From assembly GCA_025403435.1 (NCBI GenBank), contig CM046345.1, positions 12,839,930 to 12,903,929 on the forward strand: a DNA stretch of 64,000 bases, given 5' to 3'. Source of the DNA: Artocarpus heterophyllus (taxonomy: Eukaryota; Streptophyta; Magnoliopsida; Rosales; Moraceae). Positions 49,141 through 61,530 of this stretch are shown here, in pieces. The first letter of the stretch is position 1. Each line of letters starts with the position of its first letter. The translations under genes were made by a program, and so were the position numbers. The notes under the pieces were generated by a model that had not been told where the DNA came from, did not search any database, and saw nothing but the letters and a program-made list of their open reading frames with translations.

Positions 49141-49251
49141 TAGTACTCGTTCAACTGAGATATATAAAAAAAAACCAACGAAAAAAAGTCACCTAGAAAA
49201 CTAATAAATAATTTGCAGCCGATTGAATGAAATCATGTTTTGCATAAAAAA

Positions 49252-51900
49252 ATAAGAATCACATGTATGCGATTCTTTGACCACGATGATTAACGAAAAA
49301 TATATTAGTTGTTGACATTAAGCGATAAATAACTATCAATTGTTTCATAGTAATTCCATCCATTCCCGAATTCTAATCATACTACTTAAGAGCCAGTGCG
49401 ATACACGTGAAAGTAATTTTATACTTAAGTCTTTGTGTTAAATTCATAATTACTTTGTTATTATTTAAATATTTATAAAGATAATTTTTTATAATGTCTT
49501 ATATTGACAAAAATTAAGCATAAGTTAAAAAATTACGTATAGACTCATTTGGAAAAATATTTTAATAACAAAAAGCAAGAAAAAATAATGGTACATTAGT
49601 TGTCGACAAAAGATAAAAAAGAAACCCAAACAAAATTAAGATGGACACATATGAAAAAAAAAAAATTGTTTCAATAGGAGCAAAGTAAGAAAAAAAAAAG
49701 TATTTAGCAAAAGTGTATCGTAAAAAAATATAAGCTGTAAAAAAGATAAAACAATACATAATTTTAGATAGAAACGAAGTTTAAAAAGGAGAAAGTAAAG
49801 AAAAAAACTTAGAAAATAAAAGATGAATCAATAAGACAAGACAAGAAACTGTTAAAAAGGCATAAAAACACAACATAATTTACCAAATTTTTGAATAGTG
49901 TTTTACACATGTGAGTATTACTTATGATAATCTCATTTTTATATATATTTTAATTATCTAATGTGTTTATTTAGTTTTACTTTTGGTATTTTAGATTTAA
50001 TTTAAAAATAGTTTTGTTACTTTTGTAAAAAAGTAAAGAGTTGCAATTTGTAGTTCAAATAGGCAATGTTGTTATGAAGGTTATATTTAATAGAATAATA
50101 TTTGAGATGATCGTACTAAAAAATATCTAAGATTTTAGACTGAAAAATGGAAAAAGAAAAGTTGGTAAAAATTAAAGTTAAAAATAAATATAAAAAATAA
50201 AAATAAAGTCCCTAAAGAAAGTAGCTTGACCAAATTCTTAAATACTGTTTTAGGCAACTTCCGTTTATACCATATGTAGTATTGAGATAAAAGTAAGTTG
50301 GTGTTTTTTCTTTCCATTGAATTATTATTATTTTTTTTTTTACTTTCAAATTGTTAAAATTAGGTAACCTTTTATAATACAATAAACATTCTTAGGCCTG
50401 ATGCGCTATATGGATTGTCTTATTGCCAAGAAGAAAATAGCAGCGCACATGCAGTTGGAGCGCCTAAGCCTATTAGCTAAAGCCTTATAAGGTTTTAATT
50501 TTTTTATTAGCATAAGCACAAGATAAAACAATACACATGGGCTTCATCGATTATGGTTCGGATCGGGATGACATGAAATAACCGATATTTCTATTATAGA
50601 GTATAAATACTATGAGAAATAATCAATATAGCCTTTAAAATAACTATATGTACTTGAATACAAAATAAAACAACATATCAAATATACATGATCATTAGAT
50701 TATTAAGATAATAGTTAAGATTTGGGTTGGAGACGGTCTAAGAAACGTTACAATATCCATTATTATTTTCTCTACCAAAGGTTATTTTGAGACTTCTATA
50801 ACTCAATAAAAATCAAAATCCAATATTTATTGAATTAAATATATGAAAACCATAAAGGTTAAATTCACTGTCAAGAAAAATAATAAATGATTTTGAATGA
50901 AATTATGACGTGCATTAATGCAACTAACTTGTAATGTTTAAGAGCCTATTTGTTTCCCAACTTTAAACAAGAAGGCAAATCATTTTGCTATAGTTTTTCT
51001 TCTTGTAAAAAAATTTTAAATTTTATTCAAGCTTTTAAACTAGACGGACTACAAATTAGGCAATGGAATTGGCTCATTGACATTTTCAAATCACTATCAC
51101 AAAATACGCGACTTTTTGCCCTTAAAAATATAAGTACTTTGACCACTGCCTTTAGAATAATGACTATCTCAAAATATATTAGTCTCTGAACTTAAAAAAT
51201 AAAATATCCGTTGGTCAAATTAATTGGTTTCATTTAAAATTTTCAACAAATAAAAGTAAGTTTATTTTCTTTTTGGTACTTTGAATGGATTCTTTTTTAT
51301 TTGAAAAGTGTGATTATTTTTCTTTTTACACTTCAAAAAATGTTATGAGAAAATTAGGCTCCATACCAATTTCTTTAATATCACTAATGTTTTGCACTAT
51401 TTTTTTCAAACATTTTATTTATACCACTTTTGACATTCAATACACTCCAAATTATCTCTATAAAAAACTCACCATGCAACTCTTCTTTTCTCTCTTCCCT
51501 TACTTTACGTTTCATGCTTTTTCGTTTCTCTTCCTGTGCCTCTTTCTCTCTTCTCTCTTTCTTTCTATTCCTAAAAGCAGTATGTTTCAATTTTTGTTCA
51601 CAAAGTGCTAAGAATAAAAAATAGTACCATATAAATGGCATTTATCAAATTGACCCAAATATTCTAAAAGAGTGTAAGCCACAGTGGGTTATCATAAGTA
51701 TTGCGCTCAGCACGAAAAGAAACAAGCGTGATAATACATGAGTTCATAGCGTGCAAGCCCAGCGCACAAGGTTTTTAACTTGAAAAAATTACATGTTGCG
51801 CCATACTTATAAAAAAAAATGTATTTATTTATGTCACATTAAAAAAATTATGCTACACTTAAAGATATATCGTATTTACAAAAAATAGGTTTTAAAATAT
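49252..51900. repeat. Non-coding 2-kb repeat, unit B
   Basis: This is a direct copy of unit A about 2.0 kb downstream. It then continues through 51190-51900 with sequence also present in unit C, such as aagtaagtttattttctttt and a block with agccacagtgggtta. Divergence from unit A is moderate, with many small indels in A-rich tracts. Confidence 0.82.
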
Positions 51901-52669
51901 TGTAAATATGAAAATTCCCTTTTAAATTTTAGATCAGCATGAGCCTAACACAAATTTTAGCATGAAAGGCACGCCATCATGAAGAATGCATAGGCCTAGT
52001 CAATAATGTGTCAGACCTAATCAGTTGACACGACGTGGTATGATCATAATTTGTTTTTGAAAATCTTTTTTATTTTCATAAGGTTAAAATCCTACTCCTT
52101 ATAAAATAATGATTCTCAGTACTCCAATATGTAGCGTACTTTTTAGTTCAAAAGCTACTGTTTTATGAATACCAGGGATCTAACATGGGTTGAATAGAAG
52201 TGCTGTCTCTATCCCAAACCTCGGTTTTTATAACAAATATAGGTGTCACATCTACAATAACAGTGTGCATTCAAGCACAAAGTCAAAGAATATATACAAT
52301 ATATATATCTATATATGCGTGTGTTTATATTTCCAATGACATGTATAGCATTAGCAACGCATTTGTATTAAAGGTGGACTATGGATTGTAACCTTGTTTT
52401 TTTTGCAAATATCTTGACCGTAGACAATTTCAAGACTACGAAACTTAATGAATGCAAAGAAAGATAACGAAAGGAAACAAAGTCCTAACTAAATTAGCCA
52501 TCGTCTACAAGACTATGTCATAACGCAACCATTACATCCTAAGTAGATCCGATGCGTATTTATTTAAAGATTTTGCAACGAATAACATATAATTTTTCCG
52601 AAGGAGAGGGACTTGAACCCAATACCTTTATAATCTTCTATTCGATAGACTTGGTAAAAGGCCACTTAT
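51901..52669. other. Spacer between repeat units B and C
   Basis: AT-rich sequence present only once. A short segment near 52605-52640 looks superficially like a tRNA T-arm on the minus strand but does not fold into a tRNA. No gene is supported. Confidence 0.45.
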
Positions 52670-53690
52670 TTCCAGATAAAACAATACACATGGCTACGTC
52701 GGTTATGATTCAGGTCGGCATGACATGAAATAACTGATCTCTATGATAAAGTGTGTAAATAGTATAAGAAATAGTCCATATAGCATTTAAAATAGCAATA
52801 TGTACTTCAATATAAAATACAACAACATATTAAATATGCAAGATTAATATTTAAGATAGGTGTTAAGATTTGTGTTAGAGACGGTTACAATACCTTTTAA
52901 CATTTTCTTTGCCAGAGGCTATTTTAAACATTAAAATCCAATATTAATTGAATTAAACGTACGAAAACCATAAAACTCAAATTCACTATCAAGGAAAATA
53001 ATGAATGATTTTGAATGAAATCATGACGCACATAAATGCAACTAACTTGTAATGTTTAGGAGCCTATTTGTTTTCTAATTTAAACGATAAGGTAAATCTT
53101 TTTGTTATAGTTTTTTCTCTGAAAAAAAAATTAAATTTTTGTTCAATTTTCTGAACTAAACGGACCATACAAATTAGGTAATGGAATTTGCTCGTTGACA
53201 TTTTAAAAGGACTAGCACCAAAATATGCGACTCTTTGACCTTAAAAAATTAAGCGTCACTATCACATAATATATGAACCTCTGCCTTAAGAATAATGGCT
53301 ATCTCAACATATATTAGTCTTTGACCTTAAGAAATAAAATAGCCGTTGGTCGTATTAATTGCTTTCATTTTAAAATTTTCAACAAATAAAAGTAAGTTTA
53401 TTTTCTTTTTGGTACTTCGAATGGATTATTTTTATTTGAAAAATATTAATTTTTTTTTAACACTACAATAAATATTCTTAAATGGTGTAAAGCCACAATG
53501 GGCTAACGTAATTTTTGTATTGCGCCAAGCACGAGAAGGAGCAGTTCTGAGAATGGACGAGTTCATAGTGTGGGACAAGGTTCTTAATTTGAGAAAATTA
53601 TATGTTACACTGTACTTTTAAAAATGTGTTTATTCATACACATTTAAAAAAGTTATATTATATGTAAAAATATATATAATGTTGACAGTC
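52670..53690. repeat. Non-coding 2-kb repeat, unit C (partial)
   Basis: This starts near aaaacaatacacatgg and matches the second half of units A and B (48520 and 50525 onward). It then matches the extra tail of unit B (51198-51800). The first half of the unit is missing. Confidence 0.8.
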
Positions 53691-54819
53691 AAAACTCATC
53701 TAACAAAGATCTCTCTAAGATTCCTCATCGAATTAATCTCTCGCGAAGGAAATTAATAGGAGGTGGTTAAAACGAAAAGGATAAGTTTGATTTATTGGTG
53801 GGTCAATAAAATAATTATTTAAAAAACACAATTTTCTATTTAATAATACCGCTCAAATAGTAGTTGATGAAGAACTTTTCAAAAGCTATTAATATTTACC
53901 TTTTTTTAGTTTGTCAGTCATCACCCTGGTTTTTAGCTGGATTGAGATTGATTTTGCAATTTCAAAGAACAAATGGTAGAAGCTAGATGATGACCTAGCT
54001 GTAGCACACGATTCTGTCCAAAACTAACGAATGAGCTATGAGGAGTTGTTACGGATATATATTTTGTAAATAAAACCATTATACTATAAAATTATGTCAT
54101 ATTTATCATAATTATAGACAGCCATATTGTCTCAAGCGAGACGCTTTGCTCATGTTTTAAAATTTTGATTTTTCTTCTTAATTTTCTATTTAAATTTCAA
54201 CATATAAGGTATATTTTTCTTTGATAATTTTAATAAATTATATTTATAATCATAACAAAATTAAAAAAAATACAAAGATTTAACACTTAAAAAGTTACAT
54301 AAATGTTAATAAAAATATGGTGTAAGCCGCTTATCTTTTTTTAGATAATCATGTTTGGGTTACTTATGTTCCTCCGATTTTGAGTTTCTTTGTAAAAATT
54401 GATGTACATGGTGTCTTAAAAAATTTCGTTTAAACCAATGGTTTAAACGTGGGAAAAAAGGAATAATAGTACATACAAATTAGTTCCAGGGACTCTTTTA
54501 AAAAATTTTAACACTGGAGTAACAAATAAAATAGGGTTGATTTAACTAAAGGTGTGTGAAATGTGAAATTGGGGGTGTCAATATATGCATTCCGAAAAGA
54601 AAATACTATGTGACATATATGGTGTTGAACACCACAACTAATAGAGTATGAATACCACTAGTGGGTCCTAAACTCTCTAGTCTTTTCTTTTTAAGGTTCC
54701 TCAAACTCTCTATTAGCGTGTAGTGCTAAACACATACATACAAATGCCCTTATTAAGACAAAACGAAACACCTATAAGTTTTGTTTAAGAAAATATTTGC
54801 TCAAAGTAGAATTAATAGC
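53691..54819. other. AT-rich intergenic DNA
   Basis: I see no coding exon, RNA gene or bounded transposon here. Confidence 0.5.
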
Positions 54820-54980
54820 ATGTTTGCTATTAGTTAGTTCTAACCAACTTTTCAGTTAGAAACAATGTAAAGTTCTCACATGTTACGATAAAAGCAAAAA
54901 AATTGCTACCGTGTAAAACTCTCACATGCTACAGTGTTTAAGGTTCTAACAAATGATTTTAACCACCATGCCAAACATCT
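54820..54980 (-). mobile_element. MITE, copy 3
   Basis: Read on the minus strand it matches 5454-5622 from end to end: atgtttggcatggtggtta, then ctgtagcatgtgagagtttt, then aactgaaaagttggtta and an inverted end. It is the best-matching relative of copy 1. The boundaries are within a few bases. Confidence 0.68.
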
Positions 54981-57900
54981 TATAAATCTAGCAATATGAA
55001 TTAAGATTTCACAGCTAGGAAAGATAACAAGTATATTTAGAAAATTACCCAGAGTTGATTGCAAGTGTTATTCCTATATTTCCCATACCACCCATTTTTA
55101 ACCAACACATTAATAGATTCTCTTTTAGTAACTTTTAATCTTCCTCGCAGCCCTAAAATGCCCTCTTTTTTTAGTGGTTGAAACATTTTAAAACCAAGAC
55201 AATATTTTTCTAGCATTTTGCTTTGGAAAAATTTTGGCATCAAAACCTATGATGAAAGGAAAAATTTTTGAGACGATTCCACTTTGAGGTGTTTACCTTG
55301 AAAATTAGGAAACTATTTATAGAGGCCAAGCAAGAAACTAGATAAGTGTATTCTTAATTTCATCTTCCTCTCCGTGGACTCGTTGGGCATAATAATAATA
55401 ATGTTTAGTGTAGGAGTTATGTTTTTTAAAATGTTTTAAGAGAATATTTTGAAATGGGTCATGACTATTGGCTTAAAACTTTCTCAATGCTACCTTTGCT
55501 AAAACTCATAGTTTTCTAATTTCAATTTTGATAAAATATGAATAGTCTACTACTTATGAGTTATAACAATATCATTAACATATCTACCAAACGTAGTTAT
55601 GATATTACTTAACTTTAAAATTAAAGAGGATAGATTGACAATTGACTTTTAGAGAATTTCAATGGATTTTATTCCATGGATAACAAAAATTATTATGGAT
55701 TGGGCACATATGGTCATAAAATTATGTCGTTGGAGTTAGAGAAGATATATTTCTAAAAACGTCATTGCAGAAAATGTAACATGGATACTACTAATCACTT
55801 TTAAAATAGTATAAAATATTATAAATTCCCAAAAAATAGACGACGTTAAGAGAATCATGAAGGGTTTTATTCCATGTATAACAGAAATTACATATCCAAC
55901 ATATACAATAATAATGTTACGCCTTTGAAATCAAAGAAGATACATTTCTATGGTTTGAGGCATTATCTAGTATTAAAATCACACCCAACTTTACCTAAAG
56001 GTAAAAAGTTCAAATCCTTCCACCTTCAAATTAAAAAAAAAAAAGTGCATACATTTCTCAAAAAAGAGAGAGGAAAAATACAATATGAATAAGTTTACTG
56101 ATCAGTACTTTTGAAATCATAGAAAATAATGTATTCTAACAAAACCAATGACAAATTAAATCCCAATTTCCTATAGGAAACTTTTCATGTGACGTTTATA
56201 CTATTTGTAAATTGCGAACTGGATTTTATATTCATATCTTCTGTTTATATTTCTTCCTGACTAATCATCAAATTTCTCATCACTAAGTTACTTCACAGTA
56301 CTTGAAAACCCAATTTCTCCCAACGTTGTTTTCTGTCTAACCAATCATCAATTGACTCATTTGCAATTCCATTTGTTAATGTTCATGTCCCATGAGGTGG
56401 TAATAAACCTTCAAGAAATAAAAATAATATGAACAGTAAAATAAATTCTAAAGAAAACGTTTTTAATCATGAGCACCACGCAGAATATTGTCTCAGTTCA
56501 TTACAACTTTAGTCATTTCTAAAATATTTTTAAAGATCATAGATAACCTAAATCATGTAAATAAGATTATATGGCACTTCTTTCGCAATACATTTGGATT
56601 ACAAAAAAAAACTACCAATAAAATTATATGTTTATGGATCTTCTACAATCCTTGTACTCTTCCAAAGTACGTGTACAATATTAATAATTTTGATTTCTCT
56701 TAATAATTGCATTACAAAGAATATATATTGTGTGTATATTTTGGAATGCCAACTTATAAGTGCTCTCATCCATGAACAAACAAGGACTTTCTCCCAATGT
56801 ACACCAATGGAACACTGACTGCTGGCGAGCATAAGTTGGAAATGACATGATATGCTTTTATTGACGTCGGTCTAGTTCCAAAGGTCCGACAGTCTCGGAG
56901 TTACTGCAAGTAAAGCTCCCACATAGTTGAGCGTGGCGCAACAACTTGTCGACCGTAGCGCAATCATAGCTTGAGGAAAGATAATGTTTGACAGCAACAT
57001 AACAAAAGAAAATTATTCATCTATTAGGGAAAAAATGGAGATGAAGCAGTTAAGTGCAAAATGTTTTTTGTCAGATATTTTGTAAATAAAAAGAAAACAT
57101 AATCATTTATAGCAAGCACATGCAAGTAGAAATTGTCTCAAATTTTCCCCATATGCAAGTAGAAATTGTCTCAAATTTTCCCCATGAGCATTCTCCTACT
57201 TCCTTGTTTTCCCATGCAACCTATTTCTAATTAGCCCTTCAAAGCATTCGGTCTCTAGTTATTTTAACCATCTTTGAGTTCCAAAATACTATCCTTTGTA
57301 ATTATTAGAACCATTTTGAAAAGGAGATAAACTTTTCCTAGTATTTTTCTTTGAAGTATTTAGAATCTAACCCCAATCACGAATCAAAGAAAACTTAAAA
57401 TTACTTTTGCTTTGGTGCGTTTGCTTAAAAAAATTGGGTTGTATTTATAAAGATTTTGACCAATAAAACCGAGGACTTTTGAAAGAATATTTCGATATGG
57501 CCCACAAGCATTAGCATAAACCTTACTCAATTAATCTATAGAAAATTGCAAGTTCTTAAATTTTGAGGCAATTTTCATGTGATTTTATACCGTTTATAAA
57601 ACTTTAATTATATAAATGAAAATCTTGGAATGATGTTACAATCTTTTTTTTTTTAAATTAAAAAGAATCTATTCACAAACAATGGTAAGATATGCCAATT
57701 GAGCCAGTGATGAGACTATGAAAATATACATTTCTTATGGCTAAATATTCTCATTTTGCATTAACATTTCTCATTAAATCCCTTAATTATAGCATTTGTG
57801 TAATATTGATATTTTAGTATGTTTGTGTAAAAAATGTTTACAAATAAGTTTTTAATGTGTTTTTATGTCTAATATATATTTTTAGTAATTTTTAGAATCA

Positions 57901-58440
57901 TTTTTGTGTATTTAATAATTAATTAGTTTGTAAATAATCAAAACTGTAAAAAAATATTGTGTGAGAGATGTGATTCTAACCAACATATATAATAGATTGA
58001 TATATGACATTTGCTAAATAAAAATGATTCTGAAACCTTTGGCTACATTCTTTTATAACGAGGCATGCTAAGCAAAGCCAAGATGTAAAAAGAAATATTA
58101 ATAAAAATAGCCATTTTAAAGAACTCCTCTAAGCAATTCTAATAAAAAGGCCATAATCCTCGAAGAGGGGAGGCCACCCTAACTCCCACTTGGGGGACTT
58201 GACTACAACTCCTGAAGAGGGGGAGTCATTGTAAAAACCAGACTGGGGAGCTGGTCAGCACGATACCAACCACGAGTAGGTTTGAAACACTAGTCCGCTG
58301 CCATATAGATGTCCCGGTCAAGATTTGCCCTCACACGACAACGATTTTGGGAATATAACTCCTGACCATAATTAGACTTGTAAAAGTTCAACTAAACTTA
58401 AACAAGTCTAATAGGGGCTACGGGGTACTAGAGTACTACC
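54981..58440. other. AT-rich intergenic DNA
   Basis: No gene is supported. A phrase resembling a tRNA B box followed by poly-A near 56005-56045 could be the end of a tRNA-derived SINE, but no A box or duplication was found. A 33-bp tandem duplication lies at 57120-57186. From about 58130 the base composition rises towards that of the retroelement to the right. Confidence 0.5.
57120..57186. repeat. Perfect 33-bp tandem duplication
   Basis: The phrase beginning tgcaagtagaaattgtctca is present twice head to tail, starting at 57121 and 57154, each ending in ttttccccat. The identity of the copies suggests a recent slip or duplication. Confidence 0.9.
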
Positions 58441-58449
58441 CAACATTTT

Positions 58450-58870
58450 GGCTGACCTCACCCTCGGAGCTTTCAACTCGGAGAAAATGAAATTGACATT
58501 TCATTCCTGAGAAGCTTTTAACTCTAGAAATTCATTACCAAGAAGCTTTTAACTTGGGAAAAATGAAATCAGAATTTCATTTCCGGGTCGTTATAGTCAA
58601 CTTCATCCAAGAAGCTTTTAACTCAGAGAAAATAAAATTAACATTCCATTCTTTAGAAGCTTTTAACTTGAGAAATTCATTCCCAAGAAGCTTTTAACTT
58701 AGGAAAAATAGGATAAGCTTTTCATTTCCAAGAATGTTTGTCCCCGAGGAACATTCAACTTGGAAAAATGAAATTGGCATCTTGTTTCCAAAAAATGGAA
58801 TTAACATTTCATGTCCGAGGAATAATAAACTTGGAAAATGAAAATAGAATTTCATTAGGAAATAAAATGT
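58450..58870. repeat. Degenerate tandem array with aagcttttaact core
   Basis: The phrase agaagcttttaact recurs about five times between 58508 and 58700, alternating with phrases like atgaaatt and catttcatt. Unit length varies between about 30 and 70 bp. It lies on the downstream (minus-strand) side of the gag-like frame at 58920-61010, a place where several plant retroelements carry tandem repeats in the 3' untranslated region. Confidence 0.75.
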
Positions 58871-58919
58871 TAAATTGTCTGGGAGGTACAAGTAATCAGA
58901 CACCTCTCTAGCCTAGACA

Positions 58920-61320
58920 GAGAATAATTACAAAAAATTCTTAATCCTGGGCCCCACCCCTGGCGTCCTTGTTCTTGCCGTCTCCATCCTCGGCTTCCAG
59001 ATCTACCCCTCCTTGTCTACCTTCGGCTCCACTATAATCGACCAGTCCTATGCAGCAGCCTCAGGATGCTTCTCTAGCAAGTGGTCTAGCAAATCAGTCA
59101 TCTCAAGGTAATAATTGTCTTCATACTCTATAGACACTTTGAACTTCTCGACTACTTGGGTTAGGCGGCCAGGCGGCTCCTCCCTTAAGACGCGATCGTG
59201 CTCCTCTTAGGCAACCTACAGTTCAGCCCAAAGTTAGTCGGCCTTGGCCCTGGCCTTGTTTGCCTCTTCATGGGCAACCCTTGCATCCTCTTCAGCTCAG
59301 GTGACGGTAGACTTTGCCTGGTCAAGCTCGATAACTTTCGACTCTAGTGTTTTCTTGGCCTCGTCTCTCAGCAAGTCGGCCTTCTCAACCTTCTTCCTTT
59401 TGAAGCCGGCCTCGTGCGTCCCAATGATATCCGCCATCTTTAGGAGGGAGCAGGCCTGAAAAAGAAAGTTGGTTAGGACGGAGAGGAAAAAAGACAAAGT
59501 GACAAAGAGCTCAGGGTTGGGATCAACTTACCCTAACTGAAGCATGGAACGCCACTCAAAAGCAGCCTGAGAAGTTTTCCTCCTTCATCTTCTCAAAGAA
59601 CTCCTCCCAGGGGACCTCATGCCCAATGGTCTCAACCATCAGTCGTCAGGTGGTGGGACGTCTCCTTAGGGGATCTGTCGGTTGTGGCAACACATTGGGG
59701 ACTGCTGTGGGTGGATGGTCTTGGCTTGATGATCCGCTAGACCGGCTCGACGGCGGTTGGGTGGGGGCTGCTCGGGGGCAAGAGGCTATTTCGGCCTTGG
59801 GCTCCTCTTTCTTTTGGACCCAGCCATGCCTTTCCCTTTCAAACGATGGAGGTTCTCCATCATCCTTCGTCGTTCTTCTCTAGCTACCTGCTGGGAAAAC
59901 ATATCTGCAATAAGAAATCACCAAGTCAAGATTACCTCGGTAGAAATTCAAAAAAAAAAAAATTGGTGCTTATCGTCAATCTAGAGCTGGTGCGACGAAT
60001 AAAGGTGTCGAATCACGTCTGTGAGGTCTTCGTCTACCATGGGTGGCCCTAGATCAAAGGAACCACTCGACAAGTTCTCAAAACTAGATGATGATATCTC
60101 CCTTGTCTGCCACCCAGATTGGTTGGTGCTCGGCCCTGGGATGTCAACGGCACTAGGCCTTGCTACTGTAACCTGCCTGGTACTGTTTTGGTGGGGATTT
60201 ATTGCGCTGGACTCCCAAGCTAGCCATAACAGGAGGGGTTGGTGTATTGGAGGAGGAAAGACTACTACTGAGTAGACTCAGAGACTTCTTGTACAAATCC
60301 TCCATTGCCTCGACGACCTTGCTTGAAGCCCATGGTCTCTTCAACCAGACATGGCCCTACTCGAACCTGGTCGGGACTTCTTGACCCTCGAGAACTACTT
60401 CATCTACTCGGGCTAGTAATTCCAACCGACGTTGAACCACTCAAACTTTCATAGCTTGTCGGAGTTGGAGTTATCCAAGATGAAGTCCTTCTTGAAGCTG
60501 GTGAAGTAATACCACCTGGACTATTGGGGAAGCCTTTTCATCTTGTATACTTATTTGAAGGCCTCCTACGGTATCTCGGTTGCCCAATAGTACCTCCAAA
60601 GTATGTACATCCCGATCATCAAACGGTAATAGTTCAGGCTAAGCTGGGCAGGGCACATGTTTAAATCTTTTAGTGCCCAGCAAAGAAAGGATGAAAAGGT
60701 AGACAGAGCTCAGCCTTGAAGAACTAGACATACAGGGTAATGTGGCCTTTGGGTGAGTTCAACAGTGAGTCTCTATGCCCGAGCAAAACAAGCTCGATGT
60801 CGTCTAGAATACTATATTCTTGACATAGTGTATCAAGCCGAAACTGCGTTAGCGAGCTTGCTGCTGAGGTCTGGTTGGGCCAAGAACTCTTGTATCCGGT
60901 GACACCCCAAACCCTAGTGGCAATGAGCCTTTCCCCAGCATCTTCTTCTTCGACAGCGGCTTCCTTGGGTTCCTTGTCCTCGACTAGTCGACCTTTGATG
61001 AAGCCGTCCACGGTTACCTAGCCCATAACTGCGACAGAAGCACCAACAGCTCGACTCGAGGTACTCGAGAAGTCAGAGGCCGCCACTAAGCTGGCTTCCT
61101 CCTGGGCTCTAACTCGGGGCATGCCAGCAGCTGCCGCCCCTGATGTATGAGTCTTCTCCCTACATGGCCTAACCAGTCGCCTCCCGTCAATCATATCGAA
61201 TAATTCCTACTCCGGTGCCATCTTGGCACTGAGCCTTAAGATCATGGCTAGCCAGGCTGCCTTATCATCTTTCGAAGATACTTCCTCAATGTTGACTTCA
61301 ACTATCAATGCTGTTGCCCG
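58920..61320 (-). pseudogene. Plant retroelement gag-like protein (Transposase_28-type), decayed
   Basis: On the minus strand, the frame at about 61010-60720 contains LDDIELVLLGHRDSLLNSP, then KGHITLYV, a stop, FFKAELCLPFHPFF. This matches the N-terminal domain of the plant 'putative gypsy type transposon' family (PRxG...P.pF). A middle part (60344-60153) is Ser/Lys-rich. The last part (59497 to about 59050) looks like a coiled coil, with many Lys, Glu and Ala (ADLLRDEAKKTLESKVIELD), then EKFKVSIEYEDNYY and LLDHLLEKHPEAA. Numerous stops break it. No protease, RT or integrase is found, so the source was non-autonomous or the pol part is deleted. Identification rests on the pattern only. Confidence 0.6.
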
Positions 61321-61520
61321 ACCATGAGATGTTTACACTCTACGAGCCACTAAGATCGTTCGTTTTTAAGTATACTTCTTGAGAAAATTACCTACTAGGG
61401 TTTGTAAAAGCTTGGGAAAAGTCTAAAGTCCTCAGGTTACGAACTATAGCTCGTTAGCTAAAACTCAAAAGTCACAAAGTCTCGCTATGTTTATGCGCTA
61501 AAATAACAGAGAGCTAACTC

Positions 61521-61530
61521 CTATTTATAG
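61521..61530 (-). promoter_or_regulatory. TATA box, possible LTR promoter (leftward)
   Basis: On the minus strand ggctataaataggag lies about 200 bp before the gag-like frame, placed as expected for an LTR promoter driving it. A rightward TATA box lies at 62139-62148. Confidence 0.5.

Noticed and set aside
52605..52660. Possible tRNA 3' half (minus strand, gggttcaagtccctctcc)
   Set aside because: No D-arm, anticodon arm or acceptor stem can be paired. At best it is a tRNA-derived relic.
55900..56045. Possible tRNA-derived SINE (B-box-like phrase followed by poly-A)
   Set aside because: No A box upstream and no flanking target duplication could be found.
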